In this document: piece by piece, positions 62,707 through 64,000 of the stretch
How the letters are laid out: the number at the start of each line of letters is the position of its first letter
Numbering within the stretch: position 1 is the first letter of the stretch
Origin: Podospora pseudoanserina
Lineage: Eukaryota > Ascomycota > Sordariomycetes > Sordariales > Podosporaceae
Direction of reading: 5' to 3'
DNA: 64,000 nt
NCBI RefSeq assembly: GCF_035222485.1
Contig: NC_085921.1
Span: 3,782,001 to 3,846,000 of the forward strand
Notes under the pieces: model-generated
Databases searched by the model: none
Seen by the model: only the letters and a program-made list of their open reading frames with translations
Told to the model about the DNA's origin: nothing
Made by a program: the position numbers and the translations under genes

Positions 62707-63697
62707 ACTGGTCTTGGGAGAGGATAGTTGAATATGCACTGAAACTGTAAGAATATGTGTTCTATAACAAGAAGGAAGACTATTAAAGGGGTAGATATGT
62801 AGTAGGGGGTCAGTCAGGGGGAAAATCTTGAGAACCTTTCCTACAAATGTTCACGTGCAGTCATTGCTAGAAACCAGATTTCAGCATCCCACGATATGTG
62901 CAGAAGTTGGTACATCTAGGGAGATAGGTTAGGTGGGAGGCTGACGTTGACAGAGTACCCGCTGTCAGGTCAGTTGCTTGAGACGTGAAGGGCTTTCACT
63001 CTTTGCGTATAGGCATTTTCACAAGCGCGAGATGCTGTTTGGTGGACTTTCTCTTGCCTATTTTGGCTCTTGATTAGTAGGCCAAGATGTGAAAGTGGCG
63101 CGCAAGAATGGATGTCATCGCGAATACGTTTCAGCAGCGGAAACAGTCAAGACCTGCCTATCTTGACGTACGCAATGGAGAAACCAAGATCTCGGTATCA
63201 CGATTGCCGATTTGAACAGCCGGAAGCAACATGACGGGTGCGGATGCAGTAGCGCTTCCCCGGCAAAATGCATGCAAACCAAGACTCCGGGGAAGACGGG
63301 AAAAGGCTAATTTCCACGTGCTAATCATCCACTTGCGCTCCGTTCAACATCTACAGTTTAGCTTCGAGATGTCGATCTTCGACTGGCGGGAAGTGGTTCG
63401 ACCGGGGAAGCGCACGAATTGCTTTTATGGGGAGAAAGGTGTTTTGTTGCGCGCGCATTGACGATCGATAGATCACCGTTGACCAAGATATTGACTGAAC
63501 CGGGAACCAGGACAGCTACGATCACATCAAAGATTTATGCGCGAGGATATGAAGAGGGGTATGCAGGGGGTGGACTGCCGGAGGGAGGTAACTTAGCGGA
63601 GACTTGATGACAACAAAGATGAGTATAAGTATAAGGGAAGACATGCGTTGAAGAATGGGTAAAGCTTCAGACAGTATCAATCAGGATCTGGATCAAC
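62707..63697. other. Intergenic region
   Basis: About 1 kb with no supported gene. A GTATAAGTATAAGG stretch around 63622-63637 is a likely TATA region for the gene starting at 63698. Confidence 0.4.
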
Positions 63698-64000
63698 ATG
63701 TTGCTGAAGTCTATCATCCTCGCTCTGGCAACGGCCACTGGCATCAGCCAGGCCAACCCAATCGCCTCCCGTCAAGGAGTTAGTTACCATGCTCATCAAA
63801 TATCTCTTCATCGTACCTTACCCTTCATGCCAGTGCACCTTCCTTCCTTCCCCTGTTTCTTCCTTCCTCTGTTCCTTCCTCGCACTGCTCCTTCCCTTCC
63901 AGAGCTTATTCCTTCCATTGCTCCTTCCTCCCGTAGCTCCTTGCTCCCTGGGCACCTTCCATCTATAAAGTTTGCAGGCGTCGTGCCTCCCCTTCCTCGC
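63698..64000 (+). CDS. Start of a secreted protein, cut by the edge
   Basis: MLLKSIILALATATGISQAN is a classic signal peptide, followed by PIASRQG, a likely propeptide or mature start. A donor-like GTTAGT follows at about 63779, and the next 200 bases are pyrimidine-rich and repetitive, so they are probably intron. The rest of the gene lies beyond the window. No family can be named from 27 residues. Confidence 0.55.
   Translation, partial: MLLKSIILALATATGISQANPIASRQGVSYHAHQISLHRTLPFMPVHLPSFPCFFLPLFLPRTAPSLPELIPSIAPSSRSSLLPGHLPSIKFAGVVPPLPR
63830..63960. repeat. Imperfect CTCCTTCC pyrimidine repeat
   Basis: Irregular copies of CTTCC, CTCCTTCC and TTCCTTCC run for about 130 bases almost without purines on this strand, probably inside the first intron of the secreted-protein gene. 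Confidence 0.7.

Overview
The window comes from a filamentous ascomycete, most likely a sordariomycete close to Podospora or Chaetomium (Sordariales). The support is short spliceosomal introns (about 50-80 nt, GTRNGT donors, CTNAC-like branch sites), a 355-residue group II G-alpha subunit of the GNA-2 type, HET-domain and NACHT-ankyrin genes, secreted GH3/GH10 plant-wall enzymes, three intron-bearing tRNA genes and a solitary 5S rRNA gene. All gene models were built by hand from splice signals and reading frame; none was checked by alignment or transcripts.

Layout. 1-180: tail of an unidentified gene. 0.8-2.45 kb: F-box/zinc-cysteine protein (-). 2.45-6.35 kb: long stretch without a gene. 6.35-9.3 kb: membrane family-2 glycosyltransferase (+). 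10.4-12.25 kb: ADE4, first step of purine synthesis (+). 13.1 kb: small Ser/Thr-rich protein (+). 15.2-16.9 kb: cytochrome P450 (+). 17.3-25.5 kb: a decayed block with two unidentified broken loci and a broken HET gene, all on the minus strand, with tRNA-Arg(CCG), tRNA-Glu(CTC) and tRNA-Phe(GAA). 26.7-28.6 kb: glutamine synthetase (-). 32.2-35.1 kb: AT-hook protein (-), divergent from an omega-amidase-type nitrilase (+). 36.8-38.6 kb: spermidine synthase (-). 42.1-43.4 kb: G-alpha (+). 47.7-50.6 kb: GH3 beta-glucosidase, followed by GH10 xylanase at 51.2-52.3 kb (both +). 52.7 kb: 5S rRNA. 53.6-59.7 kb: an accessory cluster of a single-pass membrane protein, a 134-residue repeat protein and a NACHT-ankyrin-ZZ receptor. 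60.3-62.7 kb: AAA ATPase (+). 63.7 kb: start of a secreted protein cut by the window edge.

How the genes work together. Several housekeeping genes touch glutamine and nitrogen metabolism: glutamine synthetase makes glutamine, ADE4 consumes it, the omega-amidase acts on its alpha-keto derivative, and spermidine synthase uses amino-acid-derived polyamines. They are not close enough to call a cluster. The GH3/GH10 pair acts outside the cell or at its surface on cellulose- and xylan-derived sugars.

Most notable observation. The three neighbouring genes at 53.6-59.7 kb appear to share a short motif of the form G-x-x-[aromatic or V]-x-S-[NS]-[VS]-x-[YM]-[GA]-[GY]. There is one copy at the C-terminus of the membrane protein, two clear copies (possibly three) in the 134-residue protein, and one diverged copy at the N-terminus of the receptor. 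This is the arrangement of known fungal amyloid signalosomes such as NWD2/HET-S. I could not match the motif to a known family, so it may be a variant or undescribed receptor-adaptor-membrane-effector system.
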